Positions 18,427 to 27,310 are shown, counted from the stretch's first letter. The stretch is DNA of 53,750 nucleotides from Coriobacteriaceae bacterium (GCA_013824215.1 PNNM01000001.1:1-53750), one strand, 5' to 3'. Notes: generated from the letters alone by a model not told the origin. Numbers and translations are program-made.

Positions 18427-19207
18427 GGGCCAGCACCTCCTTGGCGAGTTCCCGATACGCGGCAGCGCCCTTGCCGCCCGGTTCGTAGAGTGTGACCGGC
18501 TGTCCGAAGCTGGGCGCTTCCGAGAGTCTGACGGTCCGCGGGATGACCGTCGAGAACACCTTGTCGCCGAGGAAGTCCCGCACCTCCCCGACGACCTGCT
18601 GTGAGAGACGCGTGCGGGAGTCGTGCATCGTCATGACCACGCCGAACACCTCGAGGCGCGGATTGAGATGCGATCGCACCAAGCGCACCGTGTCCAGCAG
18701 TTTCGACAGCCCCTCCAAGGCGTAGTACTCGCACTGGATCGGGATGAGCAGCCCATCGGCGGCCGTGAACGCGTTGATGGTGAGCAGCCCCAGGGATGGT
18801 GGGCAATCGATGATCACGAAGTCGAAGTCCCCCACCACCGGCTCGAGGACGCTCTTGAGCCTGTTCTCCCGGCTCATCGCCGAGACCAGCTCGATCTCCG
18901 CGCCGGCGAGCTGGATGGTCGCGGGGATAGCGAACACGTGTTCGATTCCCACAGACTCGATCAGCTCCTCCGCCGGTACCCCCTCGAGCAGCGCGCTGTA
19001 GACGCACCGTTCCCTTTGGTTGCGGTTGAGTCCGAACCCGGAGGTCGCGTTCCCCTGCGGATCCAAGTCGACGACGAGGACCTTCCGGCCCGCCTCTCCC
19101 AGGGTGGCCGCCAGGTTCACCGCTGTGGTGCTCTTGCCCACGCCGCCCTTCTGGTTCGCGACGGCTAGGACCAGAGATCCTCGGACTTCGCTGCCGATCT
19201 GCGTCAT
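18419..19207 (-). CDS. parA: Chromosome-partitioning ATPase ParA (Soj)
   Basis: A 262-residue Walker-type ATPase that works with ParB in origin segregation and can affect DnaA activity. The deviant Walker A is KGGVGKST (20-27), followed by VVDLDPQGNAT and DCPPSLGLLT. A GGGAGGGTGG ribosome site precedes ATG 19207. It is in the classical rsmG-parA-parB order, with a 65-base gap after rsmG. Confidence 0.97.
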   Translation of the reverse strand: MTQIGSEVRGSLVLAVANQKGGVGKSTTAVNLAATLGEAGRKVLVVDLDPQGNATSGFGLNRNQRERCVYSALLEGVPAEELIESVGIEHVFAIPATIQLAGAEIELVSAMSRENRLKSVLEPVVGDFDFVIIDCPPSLGLLTINAFTAADGLLIPIQCEYYALEGLSKLLDTVRLVRSHLNPRLEVFGVVMTMHDSRTRLSQQVVGEVRDFLGDKVFSTVIPRTVRLSEAPSFGQPVTLYEPGGKGAAAYRELAKEVLARA

Positions 19208-19272
19208 GCCACCCTCCCTCGAACGCCCTCAGCGCAGTATAGACGTACCCTCCTCGCCGAGGAAGAGCCATC

Positions 19273-20037
19273 TCAGGCCAGGGGGCGCTTCTGCGCCAGG
19301 CCGGTGCGCCGGGGCAGGTCGATCCGCGGAGGACCCGCCACCCGGAACACGACCAGGGTCCGTCGGGCTCCCAGCCCGGGCACGTCCAGCTCGACCATAG
19401 CGGGCGGCTCGAACCCGCAGATCTTCGCCGCCAGATCCGCCCGCTCGAGTTCCTCCCGTTCGGGCGCACCCTTGTATGCCAGGAAGACCCCGCTGTCGGT
19501 CAGCAGCGGCCGTGCCAGTTCCACCAGCACCGGCAGCGCCGCCACGGCGCGCGCCACTGCGACAGGCGCTCTCGCCTGCTCGCGCCGCCCGTACTCCTCG
19601 GCCCGTTCGCCCATCACAGCCGCGTCCAGTCCGAGGTCCTCCTTCACGCAGCGCAAGAAGTCGGCCTTCTTCCGCACGGATTCGAGGAGCACCACCGTCC
19701 GTTCGCATGCGATCCCGAGCGGGATACCAGGGAAACCGGCACCGCTGCCGATGTCCACGATCGGCCCGCCCGCTTCGCGCTCGACGTAGGGAGCAGCGGC
19801 CAGAGAATCGAGCACATGCACCCTCGCGGCGGGCGTTGCTTCGCGAACGGTGGTGAGGTTGAAGTCGCCGGCCGCGGCAAGGACGGCCTCCAGATGCGCG
19901 ACGACCTGGCTCAGCTGCCGGTCCGACAACGACACGCCCATCTCGGCAGCGCCCAGCGCGATCACGTTCCGCGCCTGCTCGATGTCACCAAGATGTTTCA
20001 CGTGAAACATCTTGCGGCCCGCTGAGCCGTCTGGCAA
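19273..20037 (-). CDS. rsmG: 16S rRNA (guanine-N7) methyltransferase RsmG
   Basis: A SAM-dependent methyltransferase acting on G527 of 16S rRNA, 254 residues from TTG 20037 or 245 from ATG 20010. The SAM-binding loop is VDIGSGAGFPGIPLG; FNLTTVRE precedes it. I keep TTG 20037 because GGAAGAGG stands upstream of it, while ATG 20010 has no clear ribosome site. Yet the residues from 20010, MFHVKHL, are the translation of a parS site, and many RsmG proteins begin this way, so ATG 20010 is a real alternative. Either way, a parS site is inside or at the very start of this gene. Confidence 0.93.
   Translation of the reverse strand: MPDGSAGRKMFHVKHLGDIEQARNVIALGAAEMGVSLSDRQLSQVVAHLEAVLAAAGDFNLTTVREATPAARVHVLDSLAAAPYVEREAGGPIVDIGSGAGFPGIPLGIACERTVVLLESVRKKADFLRCVKEDLGLDAAVMGERAEEYGRREQARAPVAVARAVAALPVLVELARPLLTDSGVFLAYKGAPEREELERADLAAKICGFEPPAMVELDVPGLGARRTLVVFRVAGPPRIDLPRRTGLAQKRPLA
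19994..20009. other. parS site 1 (perfect 16-bp palindrome)
   Basis: TGTTTCACGTGAAACA is an exact match to the consensus ParB-binding parS. It lies at the 5' end of rsmG, where it encodes the residues MFHVKH. ParB would load here next to its own gene. Confidence 0.97.
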
Positions 20038-20048
20038 CGCCTCTTCCG

Positions 20049-20064
20049 TGTTTCACGTGAAACA
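20049..20064. other. parS site 2 (perfect 16-bp palindrome)
   Basis: A second exact TGTTTCACGTGAAACA, 55 bases centre to centre from site 1, in the intergenic region upstream of rsmG. The pair may act as one loading centre. Confidence 0.97.
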
Positions 20065-20163
20065 TCTCGCGGCCCCGCCGCGCGTCGCCAGGAACGGGCG
20101 ACTCAGAGGTTCTCGGCAGCGGCGCGGCGCGTGCGGCGGTTGCCGACCATCCCGCCGAAGAGA

Positions 20164-20183
20164 AGGGCGCCCATCGGCGCCCT
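20164..20183 (-). terminator. Candidate intrinsic terminator after jag
   Basis: A perfect eight-base stem (AGGGCGCC / GGCGCCCT) with a four-base loop lies about 25 bases beyond the jag stop. Read on the minus strand it is followed by TTCTCTTC, a partial T-run. It would end the rpmH-to-jag transcript. Confidence 0.55.
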
Positions 20184-20209
20184 GGTCGAACGTTGGGAGC
20201 GGGCTCTGC

Positions 20210-20950
20210 CTATCTTCGCGGGTTCACCACGACGTGGCGGAACGGCTCCTCGCCTTCGCTCTCGGTGACGACGCGTGCGTCGCCGCGCAGCGCCATGTGG
20301 ATGACCTTGCGCTCGTAGCTGCTCATCGGGCGCAGCGCGACCGGCTTCGCGTTCCGCTTTGCGCGCTCTGCAGCGCCGCGCGCGATCTCGTCCAACTTGG
20401 CCTTGCGGCGGTACCTGTAGCCGCCCACGTCGACCAGGAGCTGGTGGCGCAGGCCCGTCTTTCTGTATGCGATCGCGCCGACCAAGACCTGGAACGAGTC
20501 GAGCGTCCGGCCGTGCCTCCCGATCAGAACGGCCAGATCATCGCCGACGACATCCAGGATGACCTCGCCGTAGTCGCCCTCGTATTCGTCCACCGTGCAT
20601 TCCGTGCCGAATCCGCCGAGGATCTCCCGGATGGCCTCCGCCGCGGCATCGACGACTCGATCGACCTCTTCTTCCGACAGGTCGCTGATCTCCGGCAGGT
20701 GCGGGACCGGGGCCGTGTCGGCCCCGGCTTCGTCCGGCTTCTGTGTGCCTTCCTCGATCCGGCGAACAGCGTCCGGCTTCAGCCAGACTCGGACCTTGGC
20801 CGCCCTTGCCGCGCCGAGACCGAACATCGTACGCCCGGGCTCCTCCAGGACTTCGTACTCCACTGCATCCTGCTGGACTCCCAGGTCATCCAGAGCTGCA
20901 TCCAAGGCCTCCGCGACGCTCGGCCCCTCCTGGACGGTCTCCTTCTTCAC
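20210..20950 (-). CDS. jag: RNA-binding protein Jag/KhpB (Jag-N, KH and R3H domains)
   Basis: A 246-residue RNA-binding protein that usually partners KhpA and affects cell elongation and envelope genes. The Jag-N domain is at about 1-55. An acidic linker leads to a KH domain with loop IGRHG (in place of GxxG) and DSFQVLVGAIAY, then an R3H domain with RPMSSYERKVIHMAL. I start at GTG 20950 because its GTGA overlaps the yidC stop and the family begins here; the open frame upstream is a shadow of yidC. Confidence 0.93.
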   Translation of the reverse strand: MKKETVQEGPSVAEALDAALDDLGVQQDAVEYEVLEEPGRTMFGLGAARAAKVRVWLKPDAVRRIEEGTQKPDEAGADTAPVPHLPEISDLSEEEVDRVVDAAAEAIREILGGFGTECTVDEYEGDYGEVILDVVGDDLAVLIGRHGRTLDSFQVLVGAIAYRKTGLRHQLLVDVGGYRYRRKAKLDEIARGAAERAKRNAKPVALRPMSSYERKVIHMALRGDARVVTESEGEEPFRHVVVNPRR

Positions 20951-21789
20951 GACTGCTTCTCCCCCTCGGCGCGCTTCGATTTCGGTTCCTTCGTCTTCCC
21001 GCCGCCCGTCCCGGTGTGCGAAGACGCCTGCTCCACCGCCGGACGCACCCTGTCCATCATCCTCACCGTGACGGCCTGCTGGCCGATCTGCCAAGCGCTC
21101 GAGGTGACCCAATACACAAGGACGCCGGCAGGGCTTATCCATCCGAAGTACAGCATCATGAGCGACATGTAGGCCCCGATGCGTTTCTGCTGCTGGTCTC
21201 CGGGACCGAGCTGCTGCGGGAGCCACACGCTCAGGGCGAAGAGCACTGCCAGCACCGCGTAGGGGATGACCTCCGGGAATCGCGAGGCCGCCCAGACCGC
21301 ATTCGGGGCCATCGTGATGTCTGGGATGATTATCCAGAACGCCTTAGCCTGTGCCTGGGCGGCTTCCGGAAGGGTGGCCAGGTAGGTGGGCAGGTTCCAC
21401 AGCTCCGGATGCGCGCCCGGGTTCTTGGACATGTACGTCGCGAGATCCGGGCGCACCCCCGAGAGGACCTGGAACAGCGCGATGAAGATCGGCATCTGCA
21501 GGAGCAGCGGCAGGCACCCGCCGAAGGGGTTCACCTTGTTCTCCTGGTAGAACTTGAGCGTCTCTTCCTGCAGCTTCTCCTTGTCGTTCTTGTACTTCGC
21601 CTGGAGCTCCTTGATCTTCGGTTGGATCCGCTGCATCTCGTGCATCGACACCGTCTGCTTGACCGTGAGTGGGATCAGCAGCACCCTCATCGCGATCGTG
21701 AGCAGGATGATGGCGAAACCATAATCGCCGGTGACCGCGTACAGAACGTTCACGGCCTGGAGTATCAGCCCACGGAAGCTATCCCACAC
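20947..21789 (-). CDS. yidC: Membrane protein insertase YidC/Oxa1
   Basis: A 280-residue insertase that places proteins into the cytoplasmic membrane, alone or with SecYEG. The first TM region (GDYGFAIILLTIAMRVLLIPL) contains the conserved positively charged groove arginine. It is followed by the cytoplasmic coiled-coil region (KIKELQAKYKNDKEKLQEE) and further TM helices, including NPFGGCLPLLLQMPIFIALF. The C-terminal tail is basic. The start is GTG 21789, since the frame is closed by TGA just upstream. It lacks the large periplasmic domain of proteobacterial YidC, as expected for Gram-positives. Confidence 0.95.
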   Translation of the reverse strand: MWDSFRGLILQAVNVLYAVTGDYGFAIILLTIAMRVLLIPLTVKQTVSMHEMQRIQPKIKELQAKYKNDKEKLQEETLKFYQENKVNPFGGCLPLLLQMPIFIALFQVLSGVRPDLATYMSKNPGAHPELWNLPTYLATLPEAAQAQAKAFWIIIPDITMAPNAVWAASRFPEVIPYAVLAVLFALSVWLPQQLGPGDQQQKRIGAYMSLMMLYFGWISPAGVLVYWVTSSAWQIGQQAVTVRMMDRVRPAVEQASSHTGTGGGKTKEPKSKRAEGEKQS

Positions 21790-21856
21790 GAGTCATCACG
21801 GCCTTCCTGCCCGGCGCGGCCCGACGGCACGAGGCCGGGGACGGCGGGGCGATGCG

Positions 21857-22075
21857 TCAGGGAACGGGGTCATGGCCCCCGGGACTCCACGGATGGCAGC
21901 GCGCTATCCGTCTGACAGCGAGCCACCCACCACGGAGGATACCGTATCGCTCTATCGATGTGACGGCATACGCCGAGCATGTCGGAGTGAAGCGGCACGC
22001 CGGCGCCAAGAGCGGAGATACCAATATCTGGTAAGCCCGGATCGGCAGGACCACGACCCTGCGGGCGGTGTTCAT
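21857..22075 (-). CDS. yidD: Membrane protein insertion efficiency factor YidD
   Basis: A 72-residue YidD protein that assists YidC-dependent insertion. The conserved core YQILVSPLLAPACRFTPTCS is complete, with the invariant cysteines, and YAVTSIERYGILRGGWLAVRR follows. ATG 22075 overlaps the rnpA stop (ATGA) and has GGGAG upstream. A longer frame exists but is a shadow of rnpA. Confidence 0.95.
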   Translation of the reverse strand: MNTARRVVVLPIRAYQILVSPLLAPACRFTPTCSAYAVTSIERYGILRGGWLAVRRIARCHPWSPGGHDPVP

Positions 22076-22404
22076 GACGCAGCTCCCAAGCGCCTCACGA
22101 GCGCACTCAGCGCCGCCTCGAGCTCGCTCGCCCCCGAGGCGCCTGTCTCGGCCCGAGCCACCAGCGCGATGTCCCAGCCGGCCCAGGGGCCCCCGGTCCG
22201 CCGGCACGCCTCCCGCATCACGCGCTTCGCCCGGTTCCGCCGCACCGCGCCGCCCACCTTCTTGCCGGCGATGAACGCGACCCGGCCGGCGCCGGCGGCC
22301 TCGGCGGGCGATATCGCGCCGATGGCGGTGATCAGCGGGTGGGATACGCGTGCGCCGTCGCGGAAGACCCTGTCGATCTCGCGCGAGGTCTTGATGGTCG
22401 TCAC
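22072..22404 (-). CDS. rnpA: Ribonuclease P protein component
   Basis: A 110-residue basic protein subunit of RNase P, which matures tRNA 5' ends. The RNR motif region is GGAVRRNRAKRVMREACR. The N-terminal DRVFRDGARVS fits the family. It starts at GTG 22404 with GGAGGTG close upstream. The stop overlaps the yidD start. Confidence 0.95.
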   Translation of the reverse strand: MTTIKTSREIDRVFRDGARVSHPLITAIGAISPAEAAGAGRVAFIAGKKVGGAVRRNRAKRVMREACRRTGGPWAGWDIALVARAETGASGASELEAALSALVRRLGAAS

Positions 22405-22439
22405 GGCACCTCCAGCCAGAGGGGCCGGGCGCCCGGAGC

Positions 22440-22574
22440 CTATGCGCAGAGGACGGTGCGGCCTTTGCGGCGGCGATTCGCCAGCACGCGCCGACCACCG
22501 CGCGTCGCCATGCGCGCGCGGAAGCCGTGCGTCTTGGCGCGCTTCCGGTTGTTCGGCTGATACGTCCTCTTCAC
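22440..22574 (-). CDS. rpmH: 50S ribosomal protein L34
   Basis: A 44-residue ribosomal protein, nearly all basic: KRTYQPNNRKRAKTHGFRAR at the start and GRTVLCA at the end. The start is GTG 22574, with GGAGGG upstream. It is the first gene of the leftward rpmH-rnpA-yidD-yidC-jag unit and has a strong promoter. Confidence 0.97.
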   Translation of the reverse strand: MKRTYQPNNRKRAKTHGFRARMATRGGRRVLANRRRKGRTVLCA

Positions 22575-22632
22575 TGCGGTCCCTCCATCCGGGCGGACCC
22601 GGTCAGTCTCCAAGGGTGCGTAGAACCCGCTG

Positions 22633-22661
22633 ATTGTACTGGCGCCCCCAGACGGTGTCAA
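22633..22661 (-). promoter_or_regulatory. Strong sigma-70-type promoter for rpmH operon
   Basis: On the minus strand there is a perfect -35 box TTGACA (22656-22661), a 17-base spacer, and a -10 box TACAAT (22633-22638). This predicts a leader of about 50 bases before the rpmH GTG. Confidence 0.85.
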
Positions 22662-22740
22662 CGCGAACCGGCGGCCCTGTAGTGCGGGGACGCCACGCCG
22701 CGCCCATCGCGGAGCCGGTCGCCTGAATTGGCCCGAAATC

Positions 22741-23145
22741 TGTGGATAGTGTGGAAAACCGAGCGCCCACGCACGCGCTTCCTGTGGACAGACCTCGGGC
22801 GTGCATTGTGCGCCTGCGGCGGCCGTTGCTAGAATCGGCGGCGTTCCGGTTGCGGCCCATCGATCCGCAAACCGCCTTGAAATCGCCCGTATTCAGGCCA
22901 CACAAGCTCCAGGCCCGCGCACCCGCGAAGCCCTGCGCCGCAACAGCTGTCGCCGCACTTCCGGTCCGGGAGGACCCGTTGGACGTCTCGCTCCCGCGTA
23001 TCCACACCGCAGGCCTCCCGACACCGTGCCGGCGCGCCTCGCGCGAGCGGGCCTCGCCACGGAGCGCTGTCGCCCGACGGGAGTTATCCACAGCCCGCAC
23101 GGGGCTGGGCGCGGGTGTCCACAGTTGTGGGCCGCCTGTGGACAA
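22741..23145. other. oriC, dnaA-upstream half with DnaA boxes
   Basis: The region between rpmH and dnaA (22575-23432, about 860 bases) carries no supported gene. It holds DnaA-box-like 9-mers. Plus strand: TTATCCACA (23084-23092, perfect), GTATCCACA (22998-23006) and GTGTCCACA (23115-23123). Minus strand: CTATCCACA (22741-22749), TTTTCCACA (22750-22758), CTGTCCACA (22783-22791) and TTGTCCACA (23137-23145). Two clusters are visible, one near rpmH and one about 300 bases before dnaA. Closer to dnaA (about 23310-23331) there is a GC-rich hairpin. Confidence 0.85.
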
Positions 23146-23432
23146 CGTGGCCGCCGCCGTGTGGCGGCCGTTCCGGTCTGCTTGTCGGCACGCAGGCGAG
23201 CGGGCGGTGTGCGGCTTCCGGGACGATCGGCTCAGGGGGAGTGCTGCGACGCACGGATGAGGGGCTTCCTGTTCCCGCCGGGGACCCGCCCCGCCGCGGT
23301 CGCGAACGGCGTTGAAAGACCGCCCCGCCGCAAGCGGGGAGGCGTATGGTGGTCCTCTACCCTCGGCGCCGGCGCCCCGCCGGGTGCGGGGCCGGTCGGC
23401 AGGGCTCGGCGCGAGAGAGCTGGTGCATCCGT

Positions 23433-24839
23433 ATGCAGGAGTTGGACACGCAGGAGACCCGTCTGCCCGAGGCCGAGAGGTTCTGGACCGATGCGCTCGC
23501 GGTCGCCCGCACCGAGCTGAACACCGCCACGTTCAACACGTGGTTCGTGAGCCTCGGGCCGGTCTCACTGGACGGGGAGACCCTCGTGGTCCTGGCTCCG
23601 CACGAGTTCGCGCGCGAATGGATCGCCGGCCGCTACGCCTCTCTTGTACGCGACGCCCTGCGCCAGGTGAGCGGGCGCCCGCTCGAGGTCCGGTTCGTCG
23701 TCGACCACGACGCCGCTCCCGTCGAGCTGCCCGAACCCGAGCCCTCCGAGGCGCCGGCTGCCGACGTCGCCGTCGCCGCTTCGTCCGGAGAAGAGACGCC
23801 GCGGGTCCGGGGCGGGGAGTTCGATCCGGGCAAGACGTTCGACACATTCGTCGTCGGCGAGTCCAACAAGCTCGCCTACCACACCGCGCTCGCCGTGGCG
23901 GAGAGCCCGGGCAGGATGTACAACCCGCTCTTCATATATGGCGGGTCCGGGCTGGGCAAGACCCACCTGCTCCAAGCGATCGGGCAGTACGTGCTCTCGC
24001 ACTACCCGCATCTGCGCGTCCGCTACGTGTCCAGCGAGAACTTCACGAACGACTTCATCGACTCGATCCGCAGCGGCGGCCGCGAGGGGTTCCGCCAAAG
24101 GTACAGGGCCAACGACGTTCTCCTCGTGGACGACATCCAGTTCATAGCCGGCAAGGAGGGGACTCAGGAGGAGTTCTTCCACACCTTCAACGCACTCGAG
24201 CAGGCCGGCAAGCAGATCGTGTTGACCTCGGACCGGCCACCCAGCGACCTGGTGACGCTCGAGGAGCGGCTGCGCACCCGGTTCTCGATGGGTCTTCCCG
24301 CGGACATCCAGCCTCCCGACCTCGAGACGCGCATCGCGATCGTCAAGCGCATCGCCGAGGTCGAGGACCTCACCGTCCCCGACGACGTCCTCGAGTTCGT
24401 CGCCGACCGCGTCTCCTCGAACGTGCGCGAGCTCCGCGGCGCCCTGACCCTCGTGGTGTCCCACTGCTCCGTGTTCCACAAGGTCGTGGACCTCGACGTC
24501 GCGCGCCTCGTCCTGAAGGACACCTTCCCGGAGCGTACGTTGCGTCCCGTTTCCGTGGGCACGATCCAGTCGGAGGTCTGCCGCCTCTACAGCGTCAGCC
24601 GGGCGGACCTGATCGGGAGCAAGCGCTCCCAGTCCATCGTCTTTCCTCGGCAGGTGGCCATGTATCTGGCCCGCGAGCTCACCGACCTGTCGTTCCCCGC
24701 GATCGGCTCCGAGTTCGGGGGCCGGGACCACACGACGGTCATGCACGCCACCGACAAGATCCGCAATCTCATGCGCAACCAGCGGGACGTCTACGACCAG
24801 GTCCAGACCCTCACGAACACCATCCGCCAGAAGAGCTGA
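23433..24839 (+). CDS. dnaA: Chromosomal replication initiator protein DnaA
   Basis: A 468-residue AAA+ initiator. Domain I is at the N-terminus (FNTWF region), then an acidic, Pro/Glu-rich linker (about 95-130). The AAA+ core has Walker A GGSGLGKTHL (near 170) and Walker B LLVDDIQF (near 231). The C-terminal DNA-binding domain has the signature GGRDHTTVMHA (near 429). I start at ATG 23433, where family homology begins; no strong ribosome site is seen. DnaA boxes flank the gene on both sides. Confidence 0.97.
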   Translation: MQELDTQETRLPEAERFWTDALAVARTELNTATFNTWFVSLGPVSLDGETLVVLAPHEFAREWIAGRYASLVRDALRQVSGRPLEVRFVVDHDAAPVELPEPEPSEAPAADVAVAASSGEETPRVRGGEFDPGKTFDTFVVGESNKLAYHTALAVAESPGRMYNPLFIYGGSGLGKTHLLQAIGQYVLSHYPHLRVRYVSSENFTNDFIDSIRSGGREGFRQRYRANDVLLVDDIQFIAGKEGTQEEFFHTFNALEQAGKQIVLTSDRPPSDLVTLEERLRTRFSMGLPADIQPPDLETRIAIVKRIAEVEDLTVPDDVLEFVADRVSSNVRELRGALTLVVSHCSVFHKVVDLDVARLVLKDTFPERTLRPVSVGTIQSEVCRLYSVSRADLIGSKRSQSIVFPRQVAMYLARELTDLSFPAIGSEFGGRDHTTVMHATDKIRNLMRNQRDVYDQVQTLTNTIRQKS

Positions 24840-24852
24840 CGGTGGACCATCC

Positions 24853-25017
24853 TGTGGAGTTCCGGACGGCCAAGCTGTGGAAGACCCGCTCTTCCTGTGG
24901 ATGCAGCCGGAAGGGCTCCCTGCCTGTGGATGACCAGCGTGTATCCGCCAACAGGGGTTTCCTTATGGATACGCCCGCCTCCATGTGCGGGGATGCGGGT
25001 TTTCCCCATTATCCACA
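24853..25017. other. oriC, dnaA-dnaN intergenic half with DnaA boxes
   Basis: The 245-base gap between dnaA and dnaN carries five DnaA-box-like 9-mers. One is perfect on the plus strand: TTATCCACA (25009-25017). Four on the minus strand fit NNNTCCACA: 24853-24861, 24876-24884, 24896-24904 and 24925-24933, spaced 20-29 bases apart. Sequence between the last box and dnaN is the most AT-rich of the gap and is the best place for initial unwinding. Confidence 0.8.
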
Positions 25018-25084
25018 GCCCTACTGTGTCTGCTATTCGTGATATGAAGAGGTAAGGAACAAACCGAAGAAGAAGGGGCGTGTG

Positions 25085-26185
25085 ATGAGGATCTCTCTGG
25101 CTCGCGGCGACTTCGCCGAGGCGTTGTCTGTCGTGGGGAGGGCGCTCTCGAACCGGTCGACCCTACCGATCCTCTCAGGTGTACTCATCGAGGCCGCGGG
25201 AGAGACCGTGGTGCTCCAAGCGACCGATCTCGAGGTCTCCGTGCGAACGTCGGTCGGAGCGAAGGTGGAGCAGCCAGGCAAGGCGGTCGTTCCTGGAAGA
25301 CTCCTGGCGGATATCGTTCGGAGCCTCCCCGAGGGTGCCGTGACCCTCGAAGCCGACGCCGAAGGGGGCTCGGTCACGAGCGGGACCGCGGTCTTCAGGC
25401 TGCGCGCGCTCAATCCCGAGGACTTCCCGAAGTTCCCGGAGGTCGAACCGGAGCGTACGGTGAGTCTCCCGGCCGGGGTGTTGGCCGCGGTCACCAAGCA
25501 GGTCTCGAAAGCGGCCAGCCGCGACGAGACCAGGCCGATCCTGACCGGCGTCCTGGTCGTGGTCGAGGGCGGCACACTGAAGATGGTCGCGACGGACTCG
25601 TACCGGCTGGCTGTCAGAGAGGTCCACATCGAGCAGAAGCCGGACGAGCCGCTCGAGGTGGTCGTGCCCGGGCGGGCCATCGAGGAGGTCCCGCGCATCG
25701 CTGGCGGAGCCGAGGAGATCTCGATGGGCCTGGCGGGCAACCAGGTGGTGTTCGAGGCGGGTCCGACGACCTTCGTGACCCGCAAGATAGAGGGGTCATT
25801 CCCGAACTACCGCCAGCTCATCCAGCAGGACATCGCCACCACGGTGAAGACGACGAAGGCGGAGCTGCTCGATGCCGCGAAGCGCGTCTCCCTCATGGCG
25901 CAGCACAACGCACCCCTTCGCGTGAAGGTGGCCTCGGCCGACCAGACCCTCACCCTCTCGGCAGCGACCCACGATGTGGGCGAGGCCAGAGAGGACCTGA
26001 TGGTGGGGGTGCAGGGGGACGACGTCGAGGTGGCCTTCAACCACGCCTTCCTGATAGACGGCGTCGCCTCGGTCGACAGCGAGGAGATCACGCTCGAGTT
26101 CGTGAGTCCGCTGAAGCCCGGCATCATACGCTCCGCCGAGGAGGAGGCGTTCCTCTACCTGCTCATGCCGGTCCGGCTGGGCTAG
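25085..26185 (+). CDS. dnaN: DNA polymerase III beta subunit (sliding clamp)
   Basis: A 366-residue ring-forming clamp that tethers DNA polymerase III. The family ending LYLLMPVRLG is intact, and ATDSYRLAVRE and FPNYRQLI mark the later domains. ATG 25085 is used; the adjacent in-frame GTG 25082 is equally possible. AAGGGG lies just upstream. The recF start follows 15 bases after the stop. Confidence 0.97.
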   Translation: MRISLARGDFAEALSVVGRALSNRSTLPILSGVLIEAAGETVVLQATDLEVSVRTSVGAKVEQPGKAVVPGRLLADIVRSLPEGAVTLEADAEGGSVTSGTAVFRLRALNPEDFPKFPEVEPERTVSLPAGVLAAVTKQVSKAASRDETRPILTGVLVVVEGGTLKMVATDSYRLAVREVHIEQKPDEPLEVVVPGRAIEEVPRIAGGAEEISMGLAGNQVVFEAGPTTFVTRKIEGSFPNYRQLIQQDIATTVKTTKAELLDAAKRVSLMAQHNAPLRVKVASADQTLTLSAATHDVGEAREDLMVGVQGDDVEVAFNHAFLIDGVASVDSEEITLEFVSPLKPGIIRSAEEEAFLYLLMPVRLG

Positions 26186-26200
26186 GAGGGGCGTCGGCGG

Positions 26201-27310
26201 TTGCGGATCTCGAGACTGCTGCTCCGCGATTTCCGGAGCTACGAGCACCTTGCGGTCGAGGCCGGCGCGGAGCTGACGGTGTTCGTCGGACCCAACGCCT
26301 CAGGCAAGACGAACGCGCTCGAAGCCGTTCAGCTGTTGACCGCCGGACGGTCGTTCCGGAACCCCGACTGGTCGGATGTCGTGCGCTCGGGCGCGGAGAC
26401 ATCCGTGGCGCTGATCGAGACGCGGAGCGATGAAGACCGGCAGGGCGAGGTGCGGCTGGAGATAGCCGGAGGGGCCCGCCGGTACTCGGTGGATGGGAAG
26501 GCGGTCCGGCGCGTGTCGGACCTCTCGGGCAGACTGCCGGCTGTGGCGTTCACCCCGGACGACCTGTGGCTGGTCAAAGGTCCGGCGGAGCGCCGACGCG
26601 CCGCTCTCGACGATCTCGGAGGACAGCTGGCACCGGCGTACGCGGCCGCCGCGAGGGAGTACTCCCGCGCGTTGCGGCAGCGGAATGCGCTGCTCAAGGA
26701 GACGAACCCGCCGGACGCGCTCACCGCACCGCTCGAGGACCTGCTCGCCGAGGCGGGGGGCCGTCTCGTCGAGTATCGCGTCCGGCTGCTGCGCCGGATC
26801 GCCGAGCGGGCCGCGGAGGCGCATGAAGAGATCGCGGAGGAGCGGCTGGAGTTCGGCTATTCGGAGCGGGAGGGGCTGGGGAGGGATCCGATGGAGACCG
26901 GCGTGGATGCGGCGGAGGCCGCGGAAGCCATCCGCCGGGAGATCCGCCGCCGCCGGCCGGAGGAGGCCGCCCGCCGAACGACGCTCGTGGGGCCTCACCG
27001 CGACGACGTGTCCGTGAGGATCGGGGGGCGAGAGGCGCGCTCGCACGCCTCGCAGGGTCAGCAGCGCAGCAGTGTCCTGGCGTGGAAGCTCGCCGAGGTC
27101 GCCGTGGTCGAGGACGTGACTGGCAGGTCGCCGGTGTTGTTGCTCGACGACGTGATGTCCGAGCTGGACGAGAGGAGGCGCGAGGCGTTGACCTCGCTCG
27201 TGAGACGCAACGCGCAGACGTTCGTCAGCACGACGAACCTCGGGTATTTCTCCGCCGGCCTTCTCGAGCGCGCGCGGATCGTGGAGGTGCCCGGTGGCTG
27301 CGAAACGTAG
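26201..27310 (+). CDS. recF: DNA replication and repair protein RecF
   Basis: A 369-residue SMC-like ATPase that helps load RecA at gaps via RecFOR. Walker A is GPNASGKTN, the signature is SQGQQRSSVLAWKLAE and Walker B is LLLDDVMSELDERRR. The start is TTG 26201, with AGGAGGGG about ten bases upstream. The end overlaps the dciA start by 17 bases. Confidence 0.95.
   Translation: MRISRLLLRDFRSYEHLAVEAGAELTVFVGPNASGKTNALEAVQLLTAGRSFRNPDWSDVVRSGAETSVALIETRSDEDRQGEVRLEIAGGARRYSVDGKAVRRVSDLSGRLPAVAFTPDDLWLVKGPAERRRAALDDLGGQLAPAYAAAAREYSRALRQRNALLKETNPPDALTAPLEDLLAEAGGRLVEYRVRLLRRIAERAAEAHEEIAEERLEFGYSEREGLGRDPMETGVDAAEAAEAIRREIRRRRPEEAARRTTLVGPHRDDVSVRIGGREARSHASQGQQRSSVLAWKLAEVAVVEDVTGRSPVLLLDDVMSELDERRREALTSLVRRNAQTFVSTTNLGYFSAGLLERARIVEVPGGCET

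Noticed and set aside
23300..23350. Possible dnaA promoter (TTGAAA ... TATGGT)
   Set aside because: The two boxes are separated by about 27 bases, too far for a normal promoter, and a GC hairpin lies between them.
22742..23520. Plus-strand open frames in the rpmH-dnaA gap
   Set aside because: They run through DnaA boxes, have no ribosome site, and encode no recognisable protein; the region is oriC.
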